A stretch of 64,000 bases of DNA from Haloterrigena turkmenica DSM 5511 (lineage in GTDB: Archaea > Halobacteriota > Halobacteria > Halobacteriales > Natrialbaceae), in NCBI RefSeq assembly GCF_000025325.1, contig NC_013743.1:1798001-1862000 (forward strand), written 5' to 3'. The number at the start of each line of letters is the position of its first letter. Positions within the stretch are counted from its first letter, which is position 1. The translations under genes were made by a program, and so were the position numbers. A model generated the notes under the pieces. It was not told the DNA's origin. It saw only the letters and a list, made by a program, of their open reading frames with translations, and did not search any database. Of this stretch, positions 42,833 to 51,929 are shown piece after piece.

Positions 42833-44428
42833 ATGAACGCGGCGAAAATCCTCGGTCTCGAGGAGGCGTCCTGGCCGGAACGAGCCCTCTTCGCCGTGAC
42901 GATGTGTGTGATGCTCTCGCTCGGGGCGGTCGGATTTTTGCGCCCGTCGGCGCTGAGTAGCGCGCTCACTGGCGCGAAGGGGTGGATACTTACCTACTTC
43001 GGCTGGTGGTTCATCCTCCTCGGATTCGTGCTGCTCATTGCCGTCTTCGCATTCACTGCCTCGCGATATGGCCGACTCCGTATCGGCGGCCCGGACGCCG
43101 AACCGGAGTTCGACAGGTTCTCGTGGCTCTCGATGGTGTTCACCGTTGGCTTCGGTGCCTCGGTTCTCATCTGGGGCGTCGCGGAACCGGTGTCGATCGC
43201 CCAGCATCCGCCACCGGATCCGGCTCCCGTTCAGGGCGCGTCCGTCGAGTCGATGGCGCTGGCGTTCATGTTCATCCACGAGGTGTTCCCGGGGCTGGCG
43301 ATGTGGTATCTCCCCGTCGCGATCGCCTTCGGGATCGTGGTCTACACGGAGGGCGTCGGTGACTACAAGATTAGTTCGATGCTCACCGGCATCGTCGACG
43401 AGGATCGCATTCCCGGCCTCTACTGGCTGGTCGACTTGGCGGCGCTCGTCGCCACGATCGGCGGTATCTCGACGACGCTGGGCTTCAGCGCACAGACGAT
43501 GTCGGCAATCCTCGGGCGCGTGTTCGGACTCGAGGCGACGATCCTGACGTACGCGGTGTTCGCCCTCATCGGCGTCGTCTTCCTCGGCGACGTCTGGCTC
43601 GGCCTCCGGAAAGGAATCCGCAACGCCGCGCGCGCGACCGTAGTTCTCATCGGCGTCGCGATGGCCCTGCTCGTGGCGGTCGGACCGAGTCTCTACATGG
43701 TCGAACTGAGTCTGGACGCGACGGGCGTCTGGCTCAGCAATATGTTCCGGTTAACGCTGTACACTGCGCCGGAATCCGGCGGGAACTGGGCGGCCAACTG
43801 GACCGGCTTCTGGTGGGCCTGGTGGGCCGCCTGGAGCATCTTCGTCGGGAGCTTCGTCGCCCGCGTCTCGAAAGGGCGGACCATCCGGGAGATGTTCGCC
43901 GTCCTCGTCATCGTCCCGACCATGTTCACTTGGATCCAGCACGGCCTCATCGGCGGCTGGGTGCTCGCGCCGGGATATCAGGAACCGGTCGCCGAAGCGA
44001 TGGCCTCGGGGGGGAACCCCGCAGCGATTGCGACAGCGCTCCAGATCACCCCGTTCGGAACGGTGCTCGCGGTGCTGTTCGTCTTCATCATCGCCGGCTA
44101 CATCATCACGTCGCTCGACTCGGCGGTATTCATGATCTCGGCCATCACGCTCGGCGACGAGAATCCGAACGCGCGGAACCGAGCATGGTGGGGTGCACTG
44201 CTCGCGCTGTTCGGGATGCTGTCGCTCAGGCTCGAGGAGTTCAGCGCCATCGAGTCGCTCTCGGTGACGATGGCGCTCCCGTTCTCGCTGTTCCTGCTGC
44301 TCGTTCTGTACGGGAGTTACGTCGTCGCCCGGGACTACGTCCGTGAAGGCGAGGACGAGATGCCCCAATCGGACCCGCAGACGTCCCGTCCGCAGTCGGC
44401 TGATCACGGCGTTCCCGACGACGATTGA
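42833..44428 (+). CDS. BCCT family osmolyte (betaine/choline/carnitine-type) transporter
   Basis: 531 residues with 12 hydrophobic helices. The BCCT core is clear: WGVAEPVSI, FGWWFILLGF near the N-terminus, and WTGFWWAWWAAWSIFVGSFVARVSKGRTIREM around helix 8. It should import a trimethylammonium compound with sodium or protons, useful for osmotic balance. The C-terminal tail is polar and acidic. Two inverted repeats upstream suggest tight regulation. The exact substrate is unknown. Confidence 0.9.
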   Translation: MNAAKILGLEEASWPERALFAVTMCVMLSLGAVGFLRPSALSSALTGAKGWILTYFGWWFILLGFVLLIAVFAFTASRYGRLRIGGPDAEPEFDRFSWLSMVFTVGFGASVLIWGVAEPVSIAQHPPPDPAPVQGASVESMALAFMFIHEVFPGLAMWYLPVAIAFGIVVYTEGVGDYKISSMLTGIVDEDRIPGLYWLVDLAALVATIGGISTTLGFSAQTMSAILGRVFGLEATILTYAVFALIGVVFLGDVWLGLRKGIRNAARATVVLIGVAMALLVAVGPSLYMVELSLDATGVWLSNMFRLTLYTAPESGGNWAANWTGFWWAWWAAWSIFVGSFVARVSKGRTIREMFAVLVIVPTMFTWIQHGLIGGWVLAPGYQEPVAEAMASGGNPAAIATALQITPFGTVLAVLFVFIIAGYIITSLDSAVFMISAITLGDENPNARNRAWWGALLALFGMLSLRLEEFSAIESLSVTMALPFSLFLLLVLYGSYVVARDYVREGEDEMPQSDPQTSRPQSADHGVPDDD

Positions 44429-44470
44429 GCGCCGCCGGCGATCGGCTCGATCCCGTTTCTGTGACCGAGA

Positions 44471-46057
44471 TTACATCGACTCGGTTACGTCGATTCCGTC
44501 CTCGAGCAGTCGCTCCCGGACGGCCGCCCGGTCGACGGTCCCCGACGCGGTCCGGGGGAGCGCGTCGATGGTTCCGATCGTCTTCGGACGTTTGAATCCC
44601 GCGAGCCGCTCGTCGCAGTGGGCGAGCAGCGACTCGAGATCGATCGCGTCGGTCACGCTGGCGGCGCCACTCGCGGCGTCGGCAGCAGGGACGATCAACG
44701 CAGCGACGCGCTCGCCCCACTCGGGGTCCTCGAGGCCGACGACCGCTGCCTCCTCGATGTCCGGATGAGAGCGCAGCGCCGCGAGCACCTCGCCGGGATC
44801 GACGTTCTCGCCGCCGGTGACGATCCGGTCGCTCCGCCGGTTGAGGATCCAGAGTCGACCGTCCTCGTCACGGTAGCCGATATCGCCGGTGTGCAAGCCG
44901 TGCTCGCCGAACGCCGCCTCGGTCTCCGCATCGGAGAGGTACCCCGGAGTCACCGTCGGCCCGGCGACGACGAGTTCGCCCGATTCGCCCGCCGGAAGCG
45001 GGGCACCGCTCTCGTCGACGACCGTCACGTCCGTACAGACGAGCGGGCGGCCGACCGTCCCCTCGTGACTCGCGATCTCTTCGGGCGTCGCCGTCGCGAT
45101 CTGGGAGGCCGTCTCGGTCATCCCGTAGGTCGGGTGGACCGGCACGCCGGCCTCGAGACAGCGCTCGAGCAACTCGCTCGAGGCGGGCGCACCGCCCAGC
45201 AGGACGAAGCGAAGCGAGTCGGGCGGGCTCCAGCCGGCGTCGAGCAGCCGCTTGCACATCGTCGGGACGAGCGAGACGCCCGTGATATCGTCGGCGTCGA
45301 GAACGCGGGCGGTCGCCTCGGGATCGAACGACCGCTGAATCACGACAGGCGTCCCGTAGAGCGTCGAGCGGACGACCGGAGCCAGCCCGCCCATATGGTA
45401 CATCGGGAGACAGCAGAGCCACCGGTCGTCGGGCGTGACGCCGAGCCGGAACGCCGAGGCGGTCGCACTCGAGACGAGGTTTCCGAGGGTCAGCCGAACG
45501 ATCTTCGGTTCGCCCGACGTGCCCGATGTGAACATGAGCAGGTGGGTCCGGTCGCGCTCGAGCGCGACCGGCTCCAGATCCGGCTCCGGCGTCGTCCCGC
45601 TATTCGAGCGGAGCGAGTCCACGCCGTTGCGTTCTGGATCGTCGACCGAGACGACGGGACAGTCCGCGACCTCGAGCGACAACCCCTCCGTTCCGGCCTC
45701 ACAAACGAGCGCGTCGAGGTCAGTCCGCCGGACCTTCGACTCGAGTTCGGCGGCCGTCTCGCGGACATTCAGCGGGACGACCGTGACGCCCCGGCGCATC
45801 GCAGCGAAGTAGAGTTCGGCGAACTCGACGCGCGTCTCCATCAACACGCCGAGTCGGTCGGGGCCGTCGGATCGTCCATCGGAGTCCGTGAGGAGCGACT
45901 CGAGGCTGGCGGCGACGGCGTCGACCCGCCGATCGAACGCCCCGAACGTCCACGACTCGTCGGCGTCGGCGTCGATCACGGCCGTCGCGTCCGGCGTCGT
46001 CGACGCGCGGTGGGCGAGGAGGTCCCGCGTCGGCCAGTCGACCGGCCCGGGCGTCAC
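44471..46057 (-). CDS. menE: o-Succinylbenzoate-CoA ligase
   Basis: 528 residues from a GTG that overlaps the menC stop (GTGA). Adenylate-forming motifs are present: LLMFTSGTSGEPKIVRLT, YGMTETAS, and HTGDIGYRDEDGRLWILNRRSDRI with the C-terminal lysine in GFKRPKTIG. It activates o-succinylbenzoate to its CoA thioester. Assignment to MenE rather than another acyl-CoA ligase rests on coupling to menC and menA. An in-frame extension to 46288 reads through menC and is rejected. Confidence 0.9.
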   Translation of the reverse strand: MTPGPVDWPTRDLLAHRASTTPDATAVIDADADESWTFGAFDRRVDAVAASLESLLTDSDGRSDGPDRLGVLMETRVEFAELYFAAMRRGVTVVPLNVRETAAELESKVRRTDLDALVCEAGTEGLSLEVADCPVVSVDDPERNGVDSLRSNSGTTPEPDLEPVALERDRTHLLMFTSGTSGEPKIVRLTLGNLVSSATASAFRLGVTPDDRWLCCLPMYHMGGLAPVVRSTLYGTPVVIQRSFDPEATARVLDADDITGVSLVPTMCKRLLDAGWSPPDSLRFVLLGGAPASSELLERCLEAGVPVHPTYGMTETASQIATATPEEIASHEGTVGRPLVCTDVTVVDESGAPLPAGESGELVVAGPTVTPGYLSDAETEAAFGEHGLHTGDIGYRDEDGRLWILNRRSDRIVTGGENVDPGEVLAALRSHPDIEEAAVVGLEDPEWGERVAALIVPAADAASGAASVTDAIDLESLLAHCDERLAGFKRPKTIGTIDALPRTASGTVDRAAVRERLLEDGIDVTESM

Positions 46058-47133
46058 TCCTCCCACACCCCCTCGACGCCCAGCCCCTTCGCCTGCGGGA
46101 CGACCGCGGACCCCTTCTCGAGGAGGACGGGATCCTTGCCCAGATCGTCCGCGAGCAGGTCCGCGGTGGCCAACCCGCAGGCCGACACGTCGGGGATCGA
46201 CGCGGCCAGGTGGACCGCCCCCGTCCGAGCGACGACGGCGTCGATCGTCGTCGTCACGATCGGGTCGATGTCGAGTTCGCTCACCCACGCCGCGACCGTT
46301 CGGGCGACGTCGACGCCGCCCAGCGCCATCGGCTTCAGGACGAGGGCGTCGGCCGCCTCGGCCTCGCAGATCGCGTCGACGCCGTGCTCGAGCAGCCCCT
46401 CGTCGAGTGCGATATCGACGCCCTCGCCCCGGTCGTCCGTCCGGAGGTCGGCGTGACCCTCGAGGGCCCCCGCGGGGAGCGGCTGCTCGAGGATCGCCAC
46501 GTCGAACTCGGCGGCGGCCTCGAGCGCTGTCGCCGCCTCCTCGTACGTCCAGGCCTCGTTGGCGTCGACCCGCAGTTCGACGTCGGGGCCGACGGCCTCG
46601 CGGACGCGCCGGACGCGTTCGATGTCCTCCTCGACGCTCCGCCGGCCAGCTTTGAGCTTACAGCAGTTGAACCCGCGGTCGACGGCGTCGGTGGCCTCCC
46701 GGACGGTCTCGACCGTCGGGCCGTCGCCGATCGTCGCGTTGACCGGCACCCGGCCGACCATCGGCCCCTGTCCGATGTACCGGTACAGCGGCGTCGACTC
46801 GCGTCTCGCGGTCAGATCCGTCAGCGCGAGCCCGACCGCGTGTCTGGCCGCGACCTGCTCGTCGACCGCCTCGATCGCCGCGGCCGATCCGGACTCGATC
46901 GCCTCGGCGGCGCGGGCGAGCGCCGCCTCGCAGTCGGCGTGGGACTCCGTCCAGCCCTGCAGCGGCGTGGCCTCGCCGTAGCCCGCGGGACCGTCGTCGG
47001 TCCCCTGCTCCGTAATCCGAACGAGGAAGCCGTTTCGGGAGTCGATCGTCCCGTCGGCCGTCTCGAGCGGGTCCGCGAGATCCAGCGAAAACGGCCTGTA
47101 CTCGAGTTCGAGATCCCGGTCGTCGTCGGACAT
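46054..47133 (-). CDS. menC: o-Succinylbenzoate synthase
   Basis: 359 residues, enolase superfamily. The catalytic KxK lies in CCKLKAGRR, metal ligands in LRVDANEAW and ILEQPLP, and the second lysine in ADALVLKPMALGG. It dehydrates SHCHC to o-succinylbenzoate. It starts 1 nt after the menA stop and overlaps menE by 4 nt, giving an operon menA-menC-menE. Confidence 0.92.
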   Translation of the reverse strand: MSDDDRDLELEYRPFSLDLADPLETADGTIDSRNGFLVRITEQGTDDGPAGYGEATPLQGWTESHADCEAALARAAEAIESGSAAAIEAVDEQVAARHAVGLALTDLTARRESTPLYRYIGQGPMVGRVPVNATIGDGPTVETVREATDAVDRGFNCCKLKAGRRSVEEDIERVRRVREAVGPDVELRVDANEAWTYEEAATALEAAAEFDVAILEQPLPAGALEGHADLRTDDRGEGVDIALDEGLLEHGVDAICEAEAADALVLKPMALGGVDVARTVAAWVSELDIDPIVTTTIDAVVARTGAVHLAASIPDVSACGLATADLLADDLGKDPVLLEKGSAVVPQAKGLGVEGVWEE

Positions 47134-47134
47134 G

Positions 47135-48076
47135 CTACGTCGCCACCCCCGCGGCGAACAGGATCGCGTAGATCGCCAGCAGTTTGCCGGTTCCCTCGAG
47201 GGCCGGGTTCAGCGCCTCGCCGTCGGTCCGCGTACAGACCGTTCGGGCGACGACGGCCGCGTAGGGCAGCGAGGCGAGCGGGAGCAACACGCGCGGGCCG
47301 AACCCTTCGGCCAGCCAGAGCCACGGCGGTACGAGGTAGGCGAGTCCGAGCAGCGCGACGTACTCGACGCGGCTCCAGCGGTAACCGATCCGAACCGCCA
47401 GCGTCCGCTTGCCGGTCTCGGCGTCGGTCTCGCGGTCGCGGATGTTGTTCACGACGATGATCGCCGTCGAGATGCCGGCGACCGGGAGACTCGCGAGGAA
47501 CGCCTCGCGGGTAACGGTTCCCTCGGGGATCGTCGTCGTCAGCGGTTCGGCGACCGTCGCCGCGGCCTGGACGTAGAACGTCCCCATCACGGCGACGAGT
47601 CCGAAGAAAATGAAGACGAACAGATCCCCGAGGCCGTGGTAGCCCAGCGGATAGGGGCCGCCGGTGTAGGCCCAGCCGCAGACGACGCTCGCCAGTCCGA
47701 CGACGAGGATCGGCAGGCCGCCGACGTAGACGAGGTAGGTTCCCGACAGGATCGCCAGCGCGAAGGTGACGAACGTCGCCAGCTTCACTTGTTCCGGGGA
47801 GATAATCCCCGCCTGGGTGACCCGCGTGAATCCTTCTCGGTCGTCGGTGTCGGCTCCCTTGATCGCGTCGTAATAGTCGTTCGCGAAGTTGGTCCCGATC
47901 TGAATCAGCGCCGCGCCGACGAACGCCAGCAGCGCCGGTAGCGGGGCGAACACGCCCTCGTGGATCGCGACCCCCGTCCCGACGATCACCGGCGCCGCGG
48001 CCGCGGGCAGCGTCTGTGGGCGTGCGGCCATCAGCCACGCCTTCGTCCGTGAGATGTCGACCTCGGCCGTACTCAT
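47135..48076 (-). CDS. menA: 1,4-Dihydroxy-2-naphthoate polyprenyltransferase
   Basis: 313 residues, membrane UbiA family. The two aspartate motifs NFANDYYDAIKGAD and NNIRDRETDAETGKRTLAV bind the prenyl diphosphate with magnesium; about eight helices are predicted. It attaches the polyprenyl tail to the naphthoate ring. The ATG at 48076 begins MSTAEVDISRTKAWLMAARPQTLPA, standard for the family. First gene of the menA-C-E operon. Confidence 0.93.
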   Translation of the reverse strand: MSTAEVDISRTKAWLMAARPQTLPAAAAPVIVGTGVAIHEGVFAPLPALLAFVGAALIQIGTNFANDYYDAIKGADTDDREGFTRVTQAGIISPEQVKLATFVTFALAILSGTYLVYVGGLPILVVGLASVVCGWAYTGGPYPLGYHGLGDLFVFIFFGLVAVMGTFYVQAAATVAEPLTTTIPEGTVTREAFLASLPVAGISTAIIVVNNIRDRETDAETGKRTLAVRIGYRWSRVEYVALLGLAYLVPPWLWLAEGFGPRVLLPLASLPYAAVVARTVCTRTDGEALNPALEGTGKLLAIYAILFAAGVAT

Positions 48077-48175
48077 TGCTCGAGTGTCCCACTCGCGGGA
48101 GTGTCAACGTTGGCATTGCGATCGACCGACGCCGCTCGAGCGGGTCGCTACCGGAGACCTCCCGCGGACGGTCGC

Positions 48176-48898
48176 TCACCGCGATCGTCGGGCCCGCAGC
48201 CAGAGCGCCGCACCGAGACCGGCCAGTCCCGAAAGCGGCGTCAGTCCGGGGACGGGATCCTCGAGACCGCCGTCGCTCTCGTCGCCCGCGGCGCCGTCGA
48301 CGACCAGCGTCGCGTTGCGTTCGATCGGGTCGACCGAGTAGCCGCTCGGGAACATCGCCGAGTCGTTCGTGATCGCGAGGGTCTCGTTGGTCGTCGACGC
48401 GTCGTCGCTGACCTCGAGGGTGATCGTCGACGTCGTCCCGGTTCCCTTCGTGCCGTTTCCTGGCGGAGTCCGCTCCTGCTCGACGGTTATCACGCCGCTT
48501 TCGTCGTCGATCTCGACGTCGCCGTCGACCGTCGCGTTCTCACTCCCGTTCTCGCTTTCGTCCTCGTCTCCGCCGGCCAGCATCGATCCCTGTTCGACGT
48601 CGGTCACGGTGAGTACGTCGGGATCGTACTCGATCGCGTAGGAGAGCCCGCTGATTCCGTTGCCCGCGGGGTTCCCGTGCGTGCTCGCCACGAGATCGAG
48701 CGTCACGGTCTCGCCGGCCGCGACGTCGAGTTCCGTCGTGTCGTCGTTGAACCCCTCGGAGTCGAAGTACAGCAGCGTCGCGCTGTCGATGGCGCCGGCC
48801 GGCGCGGAGACGACCGCGAGCGGGGCGAAGAGGAGCCCGCAGGCGACGGCGGCCGCCAACGCGGCCGAGATGACGGCCGCGAGGCGTTCACTCGGCAT
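48176..48898 (-). CDS. Secreted cohesin-domain protein with C-terminal membrane anchor
   Basis: About 240 residues: signal peptide, then a cohesin-like beta domain (TVTLDLVASTHGNPAGNGISGLSYAIEYDPDVLTVTDVEQG), an acidic, Asn-rich stretch with N-glycosylation sequons (NGS, NAT), and a C-terminal VPGLTPLSGLAGLGAALWLRARR anchor of the PGF-CTERM type. It should be displayed on the cell surface. It overlaps the upstream lipoprotein gene by 11 nt; a GTG two codons upstream at 48904 is an alternative start. The partner is unknown. Confidence 0.75.
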   Translation of the reverse strand: MPSERLAAVISAALAAAVACGLLFAPLAVVSAPAGAIDSATLLYFDSEGFNDDTTELDVAAGETVTLDLVASTHGNPAGNGISGLSYAIEYDPDVLTVTDVEQGSMLAGGDEDESENGSENATVDGDVEIDDESGVITVEQERTPPGNGTKGTGTTSTITLEVSDDASTTNETLAITNDSAMFPSGYSVDPIERNATLVVDGAAGDESDGGLEDPVPGLTPLSGLAGLGAALWLRARRSR

Positions 48899-50144
48899 CG
48901 TCACTGCCCTCCGGCACCCGCAGTTCGATCGGCGGCATTTCGAGGAAGGCCGTGTCGTACCCCTGGTGGCGGGCGACCTGCGGCGGCGACCGAATCGTCA
49001 GCGTCACCGTATCGCCGGCCCGGAGATCGACGTCCTCGAGCGACGCTCCGTAGTGGAGCCCGTACTCTCCGTCGATGGTCTGCTCGAGGGAAACCGGTTC
49101 GGCGGTGACCGACTCCCCGTCGCGTTCGATCGTCGCGTCGAGGCTCATGTTCGGAAGCGGGACGCGGTTGTACGGCGTCCGCGGCGAGACGAGCAGGGAG
49201 CGCCCGTCACCGCCGGTCAGTCGGTGGTCCGACTCGAGGACGGTCGCGAGAAACGCCGCGTCGCCGCTTCGGGGCAGTTCGGCCGTCGATTCGGGACGTC
49301 CCTCGCGAATCTCGCCGCTCTCGTCGGTTCCGACGAGGAGCGTCCCGGGGAACGCGTCGACCTCGGGGAGCCGTGAGTAGGGAACGTGATCGTGAGCCAT
49401 CGGCTCGAGGGCACTGCGTTCGCCCCACCGCTGCTCGTCGAAGTAGTCGACGTCCGAGACCGTCTCGCGAAAGTCCTGATCGTAGTCGAACTCGAAGGTG
49501 GCCGTCTCGCTCTCGTCGAATCGGCCCGCGAGGTCGCCGGTCGTCCGCGCCGACAGCGGTGGCAGTTCGACCTCGACCGTATAGGTGCCGTCCTCCTCGA
49601 GGGGGACGTTGTCGCCGAAGTGAAAGCCCATCTCCTGGGAGAGCATCGGCCACATCGACTGCGGGGACCCGACCCGTTCGCCGTCTCGAGAGAGCCTGAC
49701 GACGTTGCCGCTGTCGACCGGCAGGATGACGCCTGTCTCCGCGTCCCAGAGAGCGAACATCATGTGGACGCCCCGCATCTGATCGGGCGGAACGTGCTGG
49801 ACGTCGTCCTCGCCGTCGCCGGTCACGAGCCAGAACGGGTGGGGGTACGATAGCATCGGCGCGAGCCGGTAGTCGCCGGCCGCAACCGGCTCGAGAGCGC
49901 GCATCGACTCGCGGTGGGTCGGCACGTAGACCGCGTCCGGTTTGTCCTCTATTTCGGGAAGGCGAGGCCCGACGTTGGCGGTCTCGTCCGATTCCTCGCC
50001 GGTTTCGTTCCCCTCACCGTCGGATTCGTTTTGCTTCTCGCCGTTTCCGTCGTCGCCGCCGAGTCCCAGACAGCCAGCCAGCGCGAGCCCGCCGGTCGCC
50101 GCCCCCCAGCCGACGAACGTCCGTCGATCGATTTCGTGGCCCAT
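48888..50144 (-). CDS. Tat lipoprotein, DUF7350-like, possibly P19-type iron-binding
   Basis: 418 residues. RRTFVGWGAATGGLALAGC is a Tat signal with lipobox, followed by an acidic, Asn-rich linker. The segment GFHFGDNVPLEEDGTYTVEVELPP resembles the metal-binding region of periplasmic P19/Tp34 iron proteins, with HMMFALWD upstream. I recall related haloarchaeal proteins as DUF7350. With the DyP-like protein upstream it may form an extracellular iron-handling set. The metal role is inferred only. Confidence 0.65.
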   Translation of the reverse strand: MGHEIDRRTFVGWGAATGGLALAGCLGLGGDDGNGEKQNESDGEGNETGEESDETANVGPRLPEIEDKPDAVYVPTHRESMRALEPVAAGDYRLAPMLSYPHPFWLVTGDGEDDVQHVPPDQMRGVHMMFALWDAETGVILPVDSGNVVRLSRDGERVGSPQSMWPMLSQEMGFHFGDNVPLEEDGTYTVEVELPPLSARTTGDLAGRFDESETATFEFDYDQDFRETVSDVDYFDEQRWGERSALEPMAHDHVPYSRLPEVDAFPGTLLVGTDESGEIREGRPESTAELPRSGDAAFLATVLESDHRLTGGDGRSLLVSPRTPYNRVPLPNMSLDATIERDGESVTAEPVSLEQTIDGEYGLHYGASLEDVDLRAGDTVTLTIRSPPQVARHQGYDTAFLEMPPIELRVPEGSDDAE

Positions 50145-50196
50145 GTGGATGGTCGTAGGTCGTCGTCTCCGATTTCGTCCTCGCGTCCTCGAGTCG

Positions 50197-51474
50197 TCAC
50201 TCCGTCTCCGTCGGGTCCGCCGGCGGCAGCGCCCGCAGCAAACGCGGCGGGACCAGATAGTTTCCGCGCCGATTCACGAAGATGTAGCCAGTGATGCCGT
50301 TGTTCAGGTTGGTCACGGAGAGGTCGTCACCCTCCATCGCCCGGCGAACGCGGACGAAGTCCTCGATCCCCTCCTGAAGGGCGAGGAAGTGGATCCCCGG
50401 CCGGTCGTCGTCGACCGTGCTGAAGTCGCGGCGCAACAGCGGCGGTTCTCCGTCCACCCGCCCGCGAGCGGCCTTCTGGGCGTGGCCGACGACGCCGCGA
50501 TCGCTGGCGTCGGATTCGGTCGCCGCGATGCGCTCGTCGGTCAGGCCGTTGGTCGTCGTCAGTTTCTCACCGGTCGCGCCGACCGCGTCCTCGTCGGCGT
50601 GTTCCGGGCTGAACATCTTCTGAACGCGCTGGTGCTGGCTGTCCTGTTCGAACCACTGGCGGAGGTTGAGTCCCATCGAGGAGACGTGCTGAGTCGTCGC
50701 CCCCTCGAACGGTCCTTCCGTGATCGTCACGCGATCCTCGGTGGCCTGGCTCTCGGTGAAGCCCGACCGAAAGCCCATCAGCGACGGCGCCTCGTCGGGG
50801 ATCGAGTCCGGGACGCCGTCGAGATCGGTGTGGTTAGCCGGCAGCCCTTCCCCGATGAACCCGGTCCGGCGCCGCTCGTCGACGCGCTCGAAGACGCCGG
50901 TCAGGTCCGTCTCGATCCCGCGGCCGTTGTACGCGTCGCGCTCGCCGAACAGCCCCTGCTCGGCCTCGAGGGCGACCTCCGGGTGGTCGCTGGCGAGGTG
51001 GAGGACGGCGTCGAACTCGTCGAACCTGTCGGCGTCGCCGACGACCGGCTCCGGGTCGGGGAGATCGACCGAGTCGGGCAGTGAGCCGTCGAATCGATCG
51101 AAGTACGCCGGCGTGTAGCCCATCGTGAAGACCAGCCCCTCGTTGCTCCACTCGTAGGCGCGCTCGAGGGCCCGAAGCGCGTCCTCGACCTGCGTTCGAG
51201 CGTCGTCGGTCGGCTCCGCCTCGAGCGACAGCGCTACCAGCACGTGGTGTTCCGGCAACTGGACGTTCCCGTCGTCATCCGTCGAGAGGAACTCGTTCCA
51301 GGCGTGCTGTCGCGACGGCAGCGAGTCGGGATCGTCGGTCCCGGACGGGACGTCGACCTCGTCGTCCCCGCCGTTCTCGGAGAGACAGGCGCTGAGCGCC
51401 GACGCGCCGCCGACGGCCACCAGCGCTCGGAGGTAGTCCCGGCGGGACAGCGCGGACCGATCGGGAAGTGTCAC
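50197..51474 (-). CDS. Tat lipoprotein of the dye-decolourising peroxidase superfamily (DUF7405-like)
   Basis: 425 residues. Signal SRRDYLRALVAVGGASALSAC with the lipid cysteine C30. The DyP fold is indicated by GVVGHAQKAARGR, whose H331 matches the heme-ligand position, and by LLRRDFS followed by GIHFLALQEGIEDFVRVRRAMEG. The usual GxxDG motif reads GFRSG at 234-238, so the catalytic aspartate is replaced by S237. It may bind heme without normal peroxidase activity. It probably works with the P19-like lipoprotein, as EfeB works with EfeO in bacteria. Confidence 0.7.
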   Translation of the reverse strand: MTLPDRSALSRRDYLRALVAVGGASALSACLSENGGDDEVDVPSGTDDPDSLPSRQHAWNEFLSTDDDGNVQLPEHHVLVALSLEAEPTDDARTQVEDALRALERAYEWSNEGLVFTMGYTPAYFDRFDGSLPDSVDLPDPEPVVGDADRFDEFDAVLHLASDHPEVALEAEQGLFGERDAYNGRGIETDLTGVFERVDERRRTGFIGEGLPANHTDLDGVPDSIPDEAPSLMGFRSGFTESQATEDRVTITEGPFEGATTQHVSSMGLNLRQWFEQDSQHQRVQKMFSPEHADEDAVGATGEKLTTTNGLTDERIAATESDASDRGVVGHAQKAARGRVDGEPPLLRRDFSTVDDDRPGIHFLALQEGIEDFVRVRRAMEGDDLSVTNLNNGITGYIFVNRRGNYLVPPRLLRALPPADPTETE

Positions 51475-51597
51475 TGGTCGGAAGTCGGGTGCCGATGTTC
51501 AAATGGTTTTCTCCCTTGATCGCAGGGTCGAAGAGATGGGACTCGAGGAGTGTTGTCGACCCACACGAAAGTGCTCTTGACTGGCGATCCGACGTTC

Positions 51598-51865
51598 GGT
51601 GGCGCGCGCTGTCGGCGAGACGCGACCGAAGGGAGCGCCTCGAAACGCGAATCGCGCGGGACCGACGGTCCCGCGAACCATACGAACGGGCGCGGAGCGC
51701 CCGTGAGTAGACGGGGAACGAAGTGATCCGTGAGCGAGGTCGGCCGAACGCCAGTGAGGGCGGACGACGATTCGTGCGAGGGATGAGCGGTGAGTAGCGC
51801 GAACGAGCGAATCGGCTGGGGAGGGTGTGGCGCTCCCTGTTGCCAGTAATAGCAGAATGTTCGAG
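51598..51865 (+). repeat. Dispersed noncoding repeat, copy C
   Basis: The longest copy (about 268 bp). It begins GGTGGCGCGCGCTGTCGGC, has extra inner sequence with small hairpins, the core GCGAGGGATGAGCG (51776-51789), GAATCGGCTGGGGAGG, and the tail GTTGCCAGTAATAGCAGAATG. It lies in the 455-bp gap 51475-51929, which otherwise has no gene. Confidence 0.75.
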
Positions 51866-51929
51866 TCACCTCCCGTACGGCCGAAACCCGATCTGAGACG
51901 TTCCTCGACCGAATAACGCGTTCAGACGT

